From Euglena gracilis (Eukaryota; Euglenida; Euglenophyceae; Euglenales): 64,000 nt of DNA. The DNA is taken from contig CP154954.1 of NCBI GenBank assembly GCA_039621445.1, positions 68,762,670 through 68,826,669 of the forward strand, written 5' to 3'. The notes beneath the pieces are model-generated. The model did no database searches. It worked only from the letters and a program-made list of their open reading frames with translations, and was not told the DNA's origin. Below, piece after piece: positions 11,606 to 22,297 of this stretch. A program made the translations under genes and the position numbers. The stretch's first letter is position 1; each line of letters starts with the position of its first letter.

Positions 11606-11968
11606 CTGTGGGGGGGGACAACATGGACCCAAACAAGACAAAAAAACCACAAAAAAGACGAAAAATGCAAAAAAATACAAAAAAAACAAAAAAAATGCAA
11701 CAAAAAACAAATTTTGGCAAAATCACGTTAAGAAGTACAAACGTTAAACGTTAAGAAATACAAAAAAAACAGGGTTTGTGTTTTCCACCCCTGCCCTCCC
11801 CTGCCTGCAGTGTTCTCTTCATTATTTGGGTGGATTGGGGGCGATTTTTTGCATGAAATGGTCAATTTGGGCCGATATTGCGCTGGTTGGGAAGAACTGA
11901 AAATGCAAATAAGAAAATTGGTATAATAATGGCATTTCAACAATTTTAGACATGAAAACTGGTGCCCG

Positions 11969-12222
11969 CCCCCCCCCCTTGTTGTACGACCGGGTTCCTG
12001 CAACCTGTGACCAGGGGGGGTGGTCGTAACACCCCCATAACCTGCAACCTGTGACCGGGGGGTGGTCGTAAATGAAGGGGCGGTCGTAGGAAAAATGGTG
12101 TTAAAATTTTCGCAACCTGCAACCTGTGACCGGGGGGGGGGTCATAATACCCCCATCACCTGCAACCTGTGACCGGGGGGGGGGGTCGTAAATGAGGGGT
12201 GGTCGTATGACAAGGGGGGGGG
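11969..12222. mobile_element. Palindromic element with CTGCAACCTGTGACCGGGG repeats, copy 1
   Basis: Bounded by C and G runs with inverted ends near TTGTTGTACGACC and GGTCGTATGACAA, and four internal CCTGCAACCTGTGACC steps. It is related to 47444-47694 and 51091-51342 but more diverged and at a different point of the intron. Confidence 0.75.
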
Positions 12223-12313
12223 GTGTCGCATGTCAAATTTGCATCGATTGCCGCAGTCCGTTGCTCCTTTTACACACCCATCCCATGGTGGTCCTGGGTG
12301 CAACCTGGGCTAC
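12223..12313. repeat. 91-bp exact inverted copy of part of the exon 7 transposon
   Basis: Equals the reverse complement of 10401-10491 over its full length. It sits between the palindromic element and ordinary intron sequence. It may be templated filler from repair, or the remainder of another copy of the same transposon. Confidence 0.85.
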
Positions 12314-12655
12314 AAATTTTCGAAATATTTTCGATTTAGCAAAAAAAAACATTTCTTGCTTGTGCTCTGCAATTAATTCACTCCTCCCAATCCAAAGAAC
12401 ACACACAAAAAACATTTGAAATGTTCCAGGTAATCAAACCATGATGCATTCGCATTTTTACATGTGGTCAGTCACTATTCCAAGTCAACGTTTAATTGAC
12501 GTTGTTGACGTTGTCAGCTGCATGAAAATGGCATCATTTTAGAATGTTTGTGTATAGGTCTGCAATTTGTATTCATCCATCTTTATGCAAGTTGCATGAT
12601 TCGAATGCAAATGGTTGGATAGCATCCGGTTGTTGTCAGCGGATGGCCACAACAC

Positions 12656-12760
12656 CTTGACGTTGGGCTCCATCTGTTCCACCTGTGCGCCTGTCAGGAT
12701 CTCCAGCCCCTCCACACCATTCTTCGTCCCACGGGCCAGGAGGTCGTGCAGCACCGGCAC
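12656..12760 (-). pseudogene. Copy A exon 5
   Basis: 105 nt, VPVLHDLLARGTKNGVEGLE then ILTGAQVEQMEPNVK. A transposon (12780-13114) ends only 19 bases upstream of its acceptor, so the pyrimidine tract is partly supplied by its insertion site. Confidence 0.87.
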
Positions 12761-12779
12761 CTGCCAGGGGGGGGGGGAG

Positions 12780-13114
12780 CAGGGTTCGATATAAAGACAC
12801 CCCACCTAAACAGGTGCGCGGTCAGGGTGGCCGAAAATTTTTGACCCCCAAAACGACCAAAAGTGCCATTTTGGGCACTTTTGGGGCAAAAATGTGCCAA
12901 AAATGCAAAAAAAATTTCGGCGCAAAGCGCCGGAGGAAAAAATTGACCCTTTTTGGGGGGGGGTCCCGGGAACCCCCCCCGAGGGTCGGTCCGGACCCCC
13001 CTGGCAGGTGGGGGGGGGGGGTGGTCCGGACCCTCCTCCTGCGGGCCAGGGGGGGGGGGGGGGGGGGGACACCCCCCACCTAAACTATGTACGCCCTCCT
13101 TATATCAAACCCTG
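12780..13114. mobile_element. CAGGGTTYGATATAARGA element, target duplication GGGGGGAG
   Basis: Starts CAGGGTTCGATATAAAGA, ends CCTTATATCAAACCCTG, with GGGGGGAG on both sides (12772-12779, 13115-13122). Copy B lacks it. One CGGCGCAAAGCGCCG hairpin at 12918-12933. Confidence 0.88.
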
Positions 13115-13126
13115 GGGGGGAGGCAT

Positions 13127-13450
13127 ACAATTTTTTACCGACCCGGGGGGGGGTCACTCCACTTTTTGAAAAAGTCAGTCACTACCCCCCCTCTGGGGGG
13201 GGGGGGGGTCGGCCACTCAGAAAAACGGCCACTTTCCAGACACTTTAGGCCATTTCAGGCCCAAAAAATTTTCCCGGCACCTTCGGCGCCGGGGTCACTC
13301 AAGCCACTTTTGCCCACCCCTGGCCGACCCCCCCCCCCGGGGGGGGGGGGGGGGGGCCGGGCCCAAAACCAGTCAGTCACTCTGAAAAACCCAGTCAGTC
13401 ACCCCGGGGGGGGGGGGGGGGAGGGGTTAAAAAATTGTTTGGGGGGGGGG
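13127..13450. mobile_element. ACAATTTTTTA-ended G/C-run element
   Basis: Left ACAATTTTTTACCGACC, right GGTTAAAAAATTGT, with repeated CAGTCAGTCAC and the hairpin CGGCACCTTCGGCGCCG inside. Absent from copy B at this point. Relatives lie at about 57235-57590, 55930-56030 and 23645-23700. Exact ends and duplication were not resolved. Confidence 0.6.
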
Positions 13451-14332
13451 GCACACGCAACATAATGGTGCACGTCGCGGCAGTTCTGGCACACAGCAAT
13501 TCGCTTTGGAAATCTTCCATTTGGAGGGGGAAAATTATTTTCACACGTTTGAAATACAGAGTTGGCAGTTCCCCAAAATCACAAACCATCATAAATAATT
13601 GTGAGTGACTGAGGACGACCACACATAATAAAATGAGATTTTCGCACATTGATGAATGTGTTCCTCTGAATATGGCAATCAACGCCCTTGAAAAGCAGAA
13701 ATTAAACGAAACGGGTGACACTTTCTGTGCTTTTTGCCAGCCAGAGTGCACACAGGCGGTGAAAAACTGCACTCCAGAAAATCACATTTACTGTATGAAA
13801 AATCTTTCAACTACAAAAAGAATCCTTCAAGCACCGGTTCCCCATTTCCATTTTCATCATCTATTGAAACAGGTGGGTAAATGAGATGGTGATGATGGGC
13901 AGAGGGGAAGGTGGAGAGGAGAGCATGGCAGCAAGCACCTCTGGTCAGCCATGCCCTTGGGCCCAGTATCGCCCTGCATCGCCCAGCATCGCCCTGCATC
14001 GCCTTTGAAGCCCTTAGAGGTGCACGTCGTGCACCTGCATCCACTCGGATATCTGCATCCAGAGCACCCAAAACAGCACCTGCAACCACTTCATCCGCTT
14101 TTGTCCATTTTTGGTCATTTATCCACTTGTACAACTTTGGCCACTCTTGGCTACTTTTGGCCACTTTTGGCCACTTTTGGCCACTTTAACCACTTTTGGC
14201 CACTTTGCCCAACTTCACTCACCTTTGGCCGCAAGCTCCCCTGATTTCGAAATTTATTTGGCCAATCCAGCATCTGCATCCACCGCACTAACCTGGTATC
14301 TGCAGAAATCGCATCGTGTCCAATAACTGCAT

Positions 14333-14688
14333 CCACTGCATCTTGTCCATCATCTGCATCTTGACCGGTGTCTGCATCTTGTCAAATATCGACATGTTGT
14401 CCAGTATTTGCATCTTGTGTGGTATCTGCAACTTGTCCAATATCTACATCTTGTCCAGTACCTGCATCCATTGCATCTTGTCCAGTGTGTGCATCTTGTC
14501 CAACCTCTTCCTCTTGCCCAGCATTTGCATCTTTTCCAGTGTCTGCATCTTGTCCAGCTGCTGCATCTTGTCCACGGCTGCATCTTGTCTAATATCTACG
14601 TCCACTGCATCTTGTCCGGTTTCTGCATCTTGTCCAGCATCTGCATCTTGCCCAGTATCTGCATCTTGCCTGATGTCTGCATCCATTG
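14333..14688. repeat. 18-bp minisatellite array (CATCTTGTCCAGCATCTG)
   Basis: About 20 imperfect units, read as ILSSIC/CPASAS/HLVQHL in different frames. Open frames here arise because 18 is a multiple of three and the unit has no stop. Confidence 0.92.
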
Positions 14689-15280
14689 CAGGGGGGGGGG
14701 GGAATGCGCTGGACTGCCCTCGGAAAAAATGCGCAAAAAATGCGCAAAAAAATGCGCAAAAAATGCGCTGAGTTTGTGACATTCCTAAGGGAAAAAGGAC
14801 TTAGACAAATTTCCAACAATAAACCCAAAATCACCAAAATCACCAAAAAGAGCTGAAATGAAGGCATTTTGGCCAAAAAAAGTGCAAAAATGGGTTCGTT
14901 GGTTACAGAAATGGGTCAGTTGAATGTGGGCAAAATTCGGTGAGCATGTGATCTGGGTGGAAAATGTGCAAAAATGGCAAAATGTGCAAAATTGGGCAAA
15001 AAAAGGCGCAAAAAAGGCGCAAAATTGAAAATGTGCAAAATTGGGCAAAAAATGCGCAAAAAAGCCGCAAAAATTGAAAATGTGCAAAACTGGGCAAAAA
15101 TGCGCAAAAAAGGCGCAAAAATTGACAATGTGCAAAAATGGGGGGGAAATTTCAAAAAAAAAATGCGCAAAAAAATGCGCAAAAAATGCGCAAAAATGCG
15201 CATTTTTGAAAAAATGACAAAAATGCGCAAAAAATGCACAAAAATGCGAAAAAATGCGAAACGCATTTCCCCCCCCCCTG
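14689..15280. mobile_element. CAGGGGGGGGGG-AATGC element, target duplication ATCCATTG
   Basis: Starts CAGG then a long G run then AATGCGCT; ends AAACGCATTT, C run, CTG. ATCCATTG lies at 14681-14688 and 15281-15288. The interior is AAAAAATGCGC repeated. It is nested in 13932-18743; a second family member lies at 45788-46237. Confidence 0.88.
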
Positions 15281-15569
15281 ATCCATTGGCTCCCAACCTA
15301 GCCAAAATGACCACAAAAGCCCCAAAGAGCAATCAAAATGACCTGAAATAGCCTTGAAATAACCCAAAATAGCCCCAAAATGCCAACAATGTCCACAAAA
15401 GATTCACAAAAATACCCAAAAATACCCAAAATCACCAAAATGGCACAAAATGGCACAAAATGGCCAAAAAAATGCCATAAAAATGTTCATATTGACCCAA
15501 ATTAGCCCAATATTTGCCCAAATCAATGCAAAATAACGGGTCTACCGCAAAAATGGAATCCTGCACTGG

Positions 15570-15835
15570 AGGTTACCTGCCGGAGGCTCCAGGGAGGCTC
15601 CAGGGAGGCTCCAGGGAGGCTCCAGGGAGGCTCCAGGGAGGCTTAGGTAACCAGCCTCCCTGGAGCCTCCTTTTTAGGGAGCCTCCAGGAGGCTCCAGGG
15701 AGGCTCCAGGGAGGCTCAGGTAACCAGCCTCCAGGGAGGCTCCCTTTTAGGGAGCCTCCAGGAGGCTCCAGGGAGGCTCCAGGGAGGCTCAGGTAACCAG
15801 CCTCCCTGGAGGCTCCAGGCTCGGGTTACCAGTTT
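15570..15835. repeat. CCAGGGAGGCT minisatellite between GGTTACCTG arms
   Basis: Units of 11 bp, with direction changes at GGGAGCCTCCAGGAGGCTCC. It opens with GGTTACCTGCCGGAGG and closes with CAGGTAACCAGCCTCC, so the block is an imperfect inverted repeat. A second block is at 18215-18440. Confidence 0.88.
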
Positions 15836-16007
15836 TGTGTACACAGGCCGACAATGGGAGAAGTCGTGGGCCGTGATGCAATCGGTGGTGTTGTAGACTC
15901 GAAATGCATGAATCAGCAGTTACTCGCCGGGGATGTGACATGGGATATTGCAGGCACGGCGAGGCACAAGAAGAAGAGACGTGAAACATCTGGACAACGT
16001 CTGCATC

Positions 16008-17287
16008 TTGAATAGCATTCAATCTTGTCCGGTGTCTGAATCTTGTCCAATGTCAACGTCTTGTCCAGTATTTGCATATTGTGTGGTCTCTGCACCTTGT
16101 CCAGCATGTACATCTTGTCCAACATCTGCATCTCGTCCAATATGTGCATCCACTGCATCTTGTCCAGCATATGCATCTTGTCCAGCATCCGCATCTTGTC
16201 CAGCATCTGCAACCACTGCATGTTGTCCAGCATCTGCATCTTTTCCAACATCTACAACCAATACATCATGTCTAGCATTTGCATGTTGTCCAAGGAACTG
16301 CGATTGAAGCTCTGCGAACTGGTCTGCAGCAGGAACATTTCTGGTTTTGTTGTTCTGGAGTTCTGAGATTTGCTTTTGGCTAATTTCAACATCTGCATCT
16401 TGTCCAGCATCTGCGTCCACGACATCTTGTCCAGCATCTGCATCTTGTCCAGTGTCCACATTTTGTCCAGCATCTGCATCTCGTCCAGCATCTGCAACCA
16501 CTGCATCTTGTCCATCATCTGCATCTTGTCCAACATCTGCATTTTGTCCAGCATCTGCATCTTGTCCAGCATCTCCGTCCACTGCATTTTGTCCAGCATC
16601 TGCATCTTGTCCAGCATCTGCATCCATGACATCTTGTCCAGCATCTGCATCTTGTGCAACATTTGCATTTTGTCTAGCATCTGCATCTCATCTAGTATCT
16701 GCGTCCACGACATCTTGTCCTGCATCTGCATCTTGTCCAGCGTCTGCATTTTGTCCAGCATCTGCATCTCGTCCAGTGCCTGCGTCCACTGCATTTTGTC
16801 CAGCATCTGCATCTTGTCCAGCATCTGCGTCCACGACATGTTGTCCTGCATCTGCATCTTGTCCGGCGTCTGCATTTTGTCCAGCATCTGCATCTCGTCC
16901 AGCATCTGCAACCACTGCATCTTGTCCGGCGTTTGCATCTTGTCCAGCGTCTGCATTTCGTCCAGCATCTGCATCTTGTCCAGCATCTACGTGCACGACA
17001 TCTTGTCCAGCTGCATCCTGTCCAGCGTCTGCATTTTGCCCAGCATCTGCATCTCGTCCAGTATCTCCGTCCACTGCATTTTGTCGAGCATCTGAATCTT
17101 GTCTAGCATCTCCGTCCACTGCATTTTGTCCAACATCTGCATCTTGTCCAGCATCTGCATCCACGACATCTTGTCCAGCATCTGCATCTTGTGCAGCGTT
17201 TGCATTTTGTCTAGCATCTGCATCTCGTCTAGGATCTACGTCCACGACATCTTGTCCTGCATCTGTATCTTGTACAGCGTCTGTATT
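16008..17287. repeat. 18-bp minisatellite array, about 70 units
   Basis: Same unit as the array at 14333. It is followed by a repeat of ACCCAAATTAGCCC sequence that also stands before the first CCAGGGAGGCT block (15490 and 17289), so an internal duplication enlarged this element. A frame open over 314 codons is a by-product. Confidence 0.93.
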
Positions 17288-17499
17288 TTGACCCAAATTA
17301 GCCCATTATTTGCCCAAATCAATGCAAATTAGCCGAAATTAGCAAACAAAACAAAACCATTTTGCAAAAAGCAAAGATGGGTGAAATGGGAGGCTGGGAG
17401 GCAACATAGAGCTTAATTGAATCCAAAAATGACTTTATTCGGCCAGAATTGTAAATAATTATTTGAAGTGCAAAAAAAAGGGTCATGTGAAATCCAAAG

Positions 17500-18120
17500 T
17501 GGCCCACCCCTTCCCTCTCCCGCCCCCTACCCCCTCCCCCCTCCCCTGCTCCCTAATAACACATCCTTTTGTGTGGACAAAATTTGGCGGACAAAGGCGT
17601 AATAGCAAACCGGTAAACGGTGACAGCAAATTCCACGGCGGACATGCGTCTTTGTGGCTAATGGGACAAATGGTTTTCAACAACATCGCAGACAGCAGTT
17701 GTTTTGGCTGTGCCCGGGGGGGGAGGGTGGCGGGGGGGGGGGGGGGAGGGGGAAAAAAAAAAAAACGCCACACTACTGCGGCCCCACTCCACAAACCCAA
17801 CCAAACACACCCCCCCCCCCCCCCCTCCCCCCACCCCCTTCCCCCTCTCCCCCCTACCCCCCTCCCCCCTCCCCTGCTCCCTAATAACAACATCCTTTTG
17901 TGTGGACAAAATTTGGCGGCCAAAGCGTAACGAGCAAACTGGGCCACTGTGAAAGCAAAATCAGGCGAACATAGCGTCTACGGGACGAATGGACAAATGG
18001 TTTTAAACAAATCGGCAGACACAGCGTACGGGAAAACCGTAAAAGCAAAATCAGGCGGACATGGCGTCTTTGTGGCAAATAGATAAATGGTTTTCAATTC
18101 TTTCTGCAATTGGCGGGGCA
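17500..18120. repeat. Twofold repeat with C/T-rich blocks
   Basis: CCCTCCCCTGCTCCCTAATA then ACATCCTTTTGTGTGGAC occurs at about 17541 and 17872, with GGCGGACATGCGTCTTTGTG and GGCGGACATGGCGTCTTTGT also repeated. It is a separate insertion inside the minisatellite element; no ORF is supported. Confidence 0.65.
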
Positions 18121-18214
18121 TGGCATAAATAGCAAACAAACAAACGTCATTTGTGTGTGTAAATATATAACGGATGCAAAGATGGAGGGTTGAACATGGC
18201 CTGTGTACAAAATT

Positions 18215-18440
18215 GGTTACCTGCCGGAGGCTCCAGGAGGCTCCAGGGAGGCTCCAGGAGGCTCCTCAGGTAACCAGCCTCCCTGGAGCCTCCTTTTTAG
18301 GGAGCCTCCAGGAGGCTCCAGGGAGGCTCCAGGGAGGCTCAGGTAACCAGCCTCCAGGGAGGCTCCTTTTTAGGGAGCCTCCAGGAGGCTCCAGGGAGGC
18401 TCCAGGGAGGCGCAGGTAACCAGCCTCCCTGGAGGGACCA
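18215..18440. repeat. Second CCAGGGAGGCT minisatellite
   Basis: Same structure as 15570-15835, beginning GGTTACCTGCCGGAGG and ending CAGGTAACCAGCCTCC. Confidence 0.88.
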
Positions 18441-19098
18441 GATAACCAAAAGTGAGGATTCAATTTCTGGACCCCAAAAATTAATAAAAAATAAAAAATT
18501 TAAAAATTTTTAAAATAAAAAAAAAAAGGATTCCAATTTTCTGGGACCCCAACAAAACCCCAAATTCCGCAAAAATTTAACCCCAAAAAAAAAAGAAACC
18601 CAAAATGGCCAAAATAAATGCAATATTGGAGACTTGTGGGAAAATTGTCCTAAAAATGGGTTTAATTCTTCAAAATATACAAAAAAGGCCAGCATCGCTC
18701 AGCTGCATTGCCCAGCATCGCCCAGCATCATCAGAGGTGCTTGCATGGCAGGGGGGAAGAGAGCAGGGGGAACCCTGTCCCCATAAGCTTTTGCAGCAGT
18801 GAAGGCTGGGATTTGGCCTGCTTTTGCTGCTCATTTGCCCTCCTCTTGCTACTGCCAGCAACTGCCAAATTTGTTGGGGATCATGGTTATTCGTGATTGT
18901 CTGTGGCACCAATCAATGGGAAAACATCAAATACACACCCCCCACAAAAAAAACATCATGGCATTGGGGGAAATTGAAAACGGGAAAAAGCAACAGGCCG
19001 TTTCTCTGTGTTATTATTTTGCGTACAGATCACTGCACCTCCATGGAAACAGAAATGAAAGTGAAGGAACAGCTGCAGAGCAGTGAATAGGTTCGCAC

Positions 19099-19189
19099 CT
19101 CAGACTCATTGCACGCCACAATCAACTTGCCAACCCTCTCGTAGGGAACTTTGTTCTTCGCACAATAATCGTACACAAGGGAGGCTCCC
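19099..19189 (-). pseudogene. Copy A exon 4
   Basis: 91 nt, GASLVYDYCAKNKVPYERVG then KLIVACNESE; identical base for base to copy B exon 4. Acceptor CCCCAG and donor GAG|GTGCGA are intact. Confidence 0.88.
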
Positions 19190-19939
19190 CTGGGGAAGGG
19201 GTGGCAAACAAAAATCAGGGAACCCAAGACAAATTAACTGGTTTCCCATTTGAAAACAACACAAATTCAATGCAGGCGAAAAAATACAATACAAACGAGC
19301 ATTTGTGTGCACACAACCACATGAAATCAAATCAGCATCCCATTGACCTTCCATATTGTCGTGTGCTGCTGTCAGTGGTTTTGTTTTGCTTTTTCGAAGT
19401 AGTCACTGTCAATCACCTGATGGAGGCAGTTCCCAATGATGTTCAATAAGAATAACTTCCAATCATTCCAAGGAGACCAGAAGTTGCTGACTGGCCTCTT
19501 GAGAAGAAAAAAATGGCACTGTGAAGCATGGCCCTCGGGAACCTTCCTCCACGACTGGCCACCATTATGTCCTAAGACCACTTAATGGGGGTTTGCTTCC
19601 TTTTCAGACTTTCATGTGTGGCGACCGATATCTCTGTCATGCGACCAGCGGTTGGTCATTGGACATAGGGTTCTGACCAAAAAAAGGTATCCTCCGAATG
19701 GGGGGTCAATCGTTGGACAAGGGTTTTTGGTCCAAAAAGCACTTTTGCGGACTGAAAAAAAATACCATTGCAAAATTGCCCTTTGACATATAACCCATCA
19801 TTAGACATGGAGGGTCGTGGGACATATAACCCCCCCCAAATGAGACCCCGGGTCCATTTCATGGGTCGGTTGCTGGAAAGCCCGAGGGGGGGGGTCTTAT
19901 TCATGCGGAGGGGTCCATTTTATGGATTTTTGCGGGAAA

Positions 19940-21180
19940 ATTTTTCGACCCCCCCAAAATGTCCAAAAATGCTCCCCAAATACCAATTTTCGAAAAGATT
20001 GGCGTTTCGCGGCAGACAAATGGGGGAGAATATGCTGAATTGTGTGTCCGAATCACCTCCGTTTGACCCCCAACTCCCCGCCAGGCCCGAGTTATTCAGC
20101 AGCGAAGGGGTAGGATTGGCTCGCCCGCCCCCTCTTCCGACTCTGCCATTTCGCCGGGGTCCAAAAATCGGTCAAAAAATCAAATTTTTGAAAATATCTC
20201 CAGAAAAAGTACATTGTTTCCGGAAATGTCGGTTTGACGAAATGTACCCCCGGAGGCCCTCTATCACCCCCAGTTCGCCTTTTTGGCCGCCGGCACGCCT
20301 GGCCCGTGTTCTGGCGCGCTTTTGCGGCCCAAAGCGGCCATTTTGGGTGTAATTTTGGACTGTTTTGGGGCAAAAAAAATCGATTTTTCCAAAATATCTC
20401 GACAATGAAGCAAAATCAAACAAAATGTCCAGAGGGCAATAATGAAGCCCTTGGAAGGCCCTATCCAACCATGGTTTGCTTTTCCCCCAACTCTTCGTGC
20501 AGCCCGAATTACAGCCATTTTTCGGCCAATTTTGGCCCATTTTAGGGGCCATTTTGGGCTGTTTTCGGGGTCAAAAAATCGATGTTTTCAAAAAATCTCA
20601 AAAATAAAGCAAAATCAAAGGAAACCTAAAGTGAAGCCTTATCTAAATGCCTAATTTAACGCCCTATCTTCCGGTATTTTGATTTCCCTGTAACTCCCCG
20701 CCTAGCCCGAGTTACGGCCATTTCTTGTCCAATTTTGGCCATTTTGTACAGTTTTGACCTGTTTTGATTTAGCCGTTTTCGGACATTTTGGGTCAAAAAA
20801 GGCGGAAAAAATCGGGAAAAAAATGTTTGCCCAAAACGATGTTCTTTGGCCTCACGGACCCAGAAAAACTGTTTTTGAGCCGAAAATGAGCGTTTTTCGA
20901 CCCCCCGGCGCCCCCTTTTGGGCCCGAAACCCATTGACTTTGGGTCAAAAAACGGGTCAAAAATGTCCAAAAAAAATCGAATTTTTTTGCCTGAAACGAT
21001 GTTTTTTTGGCCTCCCGGACCCGGAAAACCTGTTTTTGAGCCGAAAATGAGCGTTTTTCGACCCCCCGGCGCATCATCTGAAGTAATCTGTAACTTGCAA
21101 TGCTCGGTTTTTTTGGCCGTCCACTACGTGCAAGTCCTATTAAGAGCTCAGCACTATTCAAAAACTGGTCTTATTTGGGG
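19940..21180. repeat. Dispersed repeat with 160-bp tandem units
   Basis: Related to 58230-59236: both have CCCCCAACTCCCCGCCAGGC and AAACGATGTTTTTTGGCCTC. GCCYRAAACGATG recurs at 20829 and 20989. Its right side carries GAGCTCAGCACTATTCAAAA, also found at 62771. Phrases like GCCCGAGTTACGGCCATTTT recur about every 250 bases. Confidence 0.7.
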
Positions 21181-21239
21181 GGGGGGTTGTTCTTCAATTT
21201 TCACCCACGCCTTCCTGAGCCTTCCATTGGCAACCCCAC

Positions 21240-21675
21240 CAGGCTGTTTTTTTTTACCAACCCCGGGCAGGCACTACCCCCCCCCCTCCGGGGGATCGGT
21301 GCCCAGGCACATTCCTTTGAAAATAGGCCATTTTTGGTTCCCCGGCGCCTTCGGCGCCGGGGTTGTGCTAGGGCACTTTTGGCCATGTGCCCTACCCCCC
21401 CCTGGGGGAGGGGGGTCGGATCGGGAGTGCCTTGGAGTGCCTGCCCAGGCAGGCACCCCCCCCCTTAGTTGCACTAAGGCTTCTTGTCTGTTTATGGCCG
21501 GCGCCAACTTCGCTTCTGGCCCAGCTTGCTGTGTGGTGAGTGGCCAGGTACCCCTTACACCAGTGCTCTTTTGTTGCTCCGCCTGGCCGGGTGAACAACT
21601 CTGGTGTAATTCCAGCGCTGTAGGGTGCACCCCCCCCCCCGGGGTGGGGTCGGCACCCGGCTAAAATACAGCCTG
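21240..21675. mobile_element. CAGGCTG element, target duplication AACCCCAC
   Basis: Starts CAGGCTG then T run then ACCAACCCC; ends AAAATACAGCCTG. AACCCCAC lies at 21232-21239 and 21676-21683. Contains CCGGCGCCTTCGGCGCCGG (21342-21360) and C/G-run palindromes. Confidence 0.92.
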
Positions 21676-22131
21676 AACCCCACCATAGATTCGCTCAGTG
21701 ACATTTTACGTGTTCAGAAACATCAAAAGGTTGTAGTGATCATGAACACGTTGATGGGGCGCGCTTTATATCGTTTCTCAATTTCGAGTCACACCTTTTC
21801 CAACAAAAAGACCCCCCAAAACATGTTTTTTGCAATTTTGGGAACATGCGAATTTCAGTATATGAAATTTGTTTGGCTGAAACACCCGAAAATGCCCCCC
21901 CCCCCCCAAAATGACATAAAGTTTGGTTTGAGGTGAAAATCTGGTCCATGGTGCGGAAACCTCTGAGCCGATTATTTCCCAGCAATGTTTTTTGGTCTTC
22001 TTTTTGTTGGAAAAGGCCTTGTGGCGGAAGACAAATCAGCTGGAATGAACAACTGCTTGGGGTCAATGACCACCTCACAGGGGACAACTTCCCGAAGCAG
22101 GTGGCTAAAAACTTGGGGGTGGCATACACAC

Positions 22132-22297
22132 CGGACACACAGCCGGGCCATGGTGGTCCCCGGCTGGTAATAGATGCCAGCGTGGATCACCCCGCTGTTG
22201 TGCCCCGTCTGGTGCCGCGCCACCTCCGACTCCTTCTCCAGGATGGCCACCCGGAAGTCCTTGTGCCGCCGCAGGATCTCCCGGGCCGTCGCACACC
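22132..22297 (-). pseudogene. Copy A exon 3
   Basis: 166 nt, CATAREILRRHKDFR through ARLCV. Protein identical to copy B. The acceptor is a poly-C run then AG. Confidence 0.88.

Larger units (their letters stand above)
11606..12655 (-). other. Copy A intron 5
   Basis: Contains a CTAGTCGTA-type palindromic element (11969-12222) and a 91-bp inverted filler, between stretches colinear with copy B intron 5 (50547-51520). Confidence 0.6.
13932..18743. mobile_element. Minisatellite-bearing element with CAAGCACCTCTG ends, target duplication CATGGCAG
   Basis: Left end CAAGCACCTCTGGTCAGCC, right end CAGAGGTGCTTG, with CATGGCAG at 13924-13931 and 18744-18751. In from both ends are repeated GCCCAGCATC steps. 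Inside are two arrays of an 18-bp unit, two CCAGGGAGGCT minisatellites, CCAAAATGACC-type AT-rich DNA and a nested element (14689-15280). No transposase was recognised, so it must be mobilised in trans. The family name is unknown to me. Confidence 0.88.
12761..19098 (-). other. Copy A intron 4, with an inversion
   Basis: From about 13741 to 18770 the non-transposon sequence matches the reverse complement of copy B 51920-52390, so the block was inverted in one copy. A 4.8-kb minisatellite-bearing element occupies most of it. Confidence 0.7.
19190..22131 (-). other. Copy A intron 3
   Basis: Contains a GACCAGCGGTTGGTC-type repeat (about 19620-19900), a 1.1-kb block with two 160-bp tandem units (19940-21090) and a CAGGCTG element (21240-21675). 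Copy B intron 3 is 1.45 kb and lacks the latter two. Confidence 0.6.

Noticed and set aside
14333-17287. CRISPR-like regular repeats
   Set aside because: The repeats are contiguous with no spacers, in a eukaryotic intron; it is a minisatellite.
16347-17291. Long open frame (314 codons) rich in CPASAS
   Set aside because: It lies wholly in the 18-bp minisatellite, where the unit has no stop in several frames on both strands; no domain or start context.
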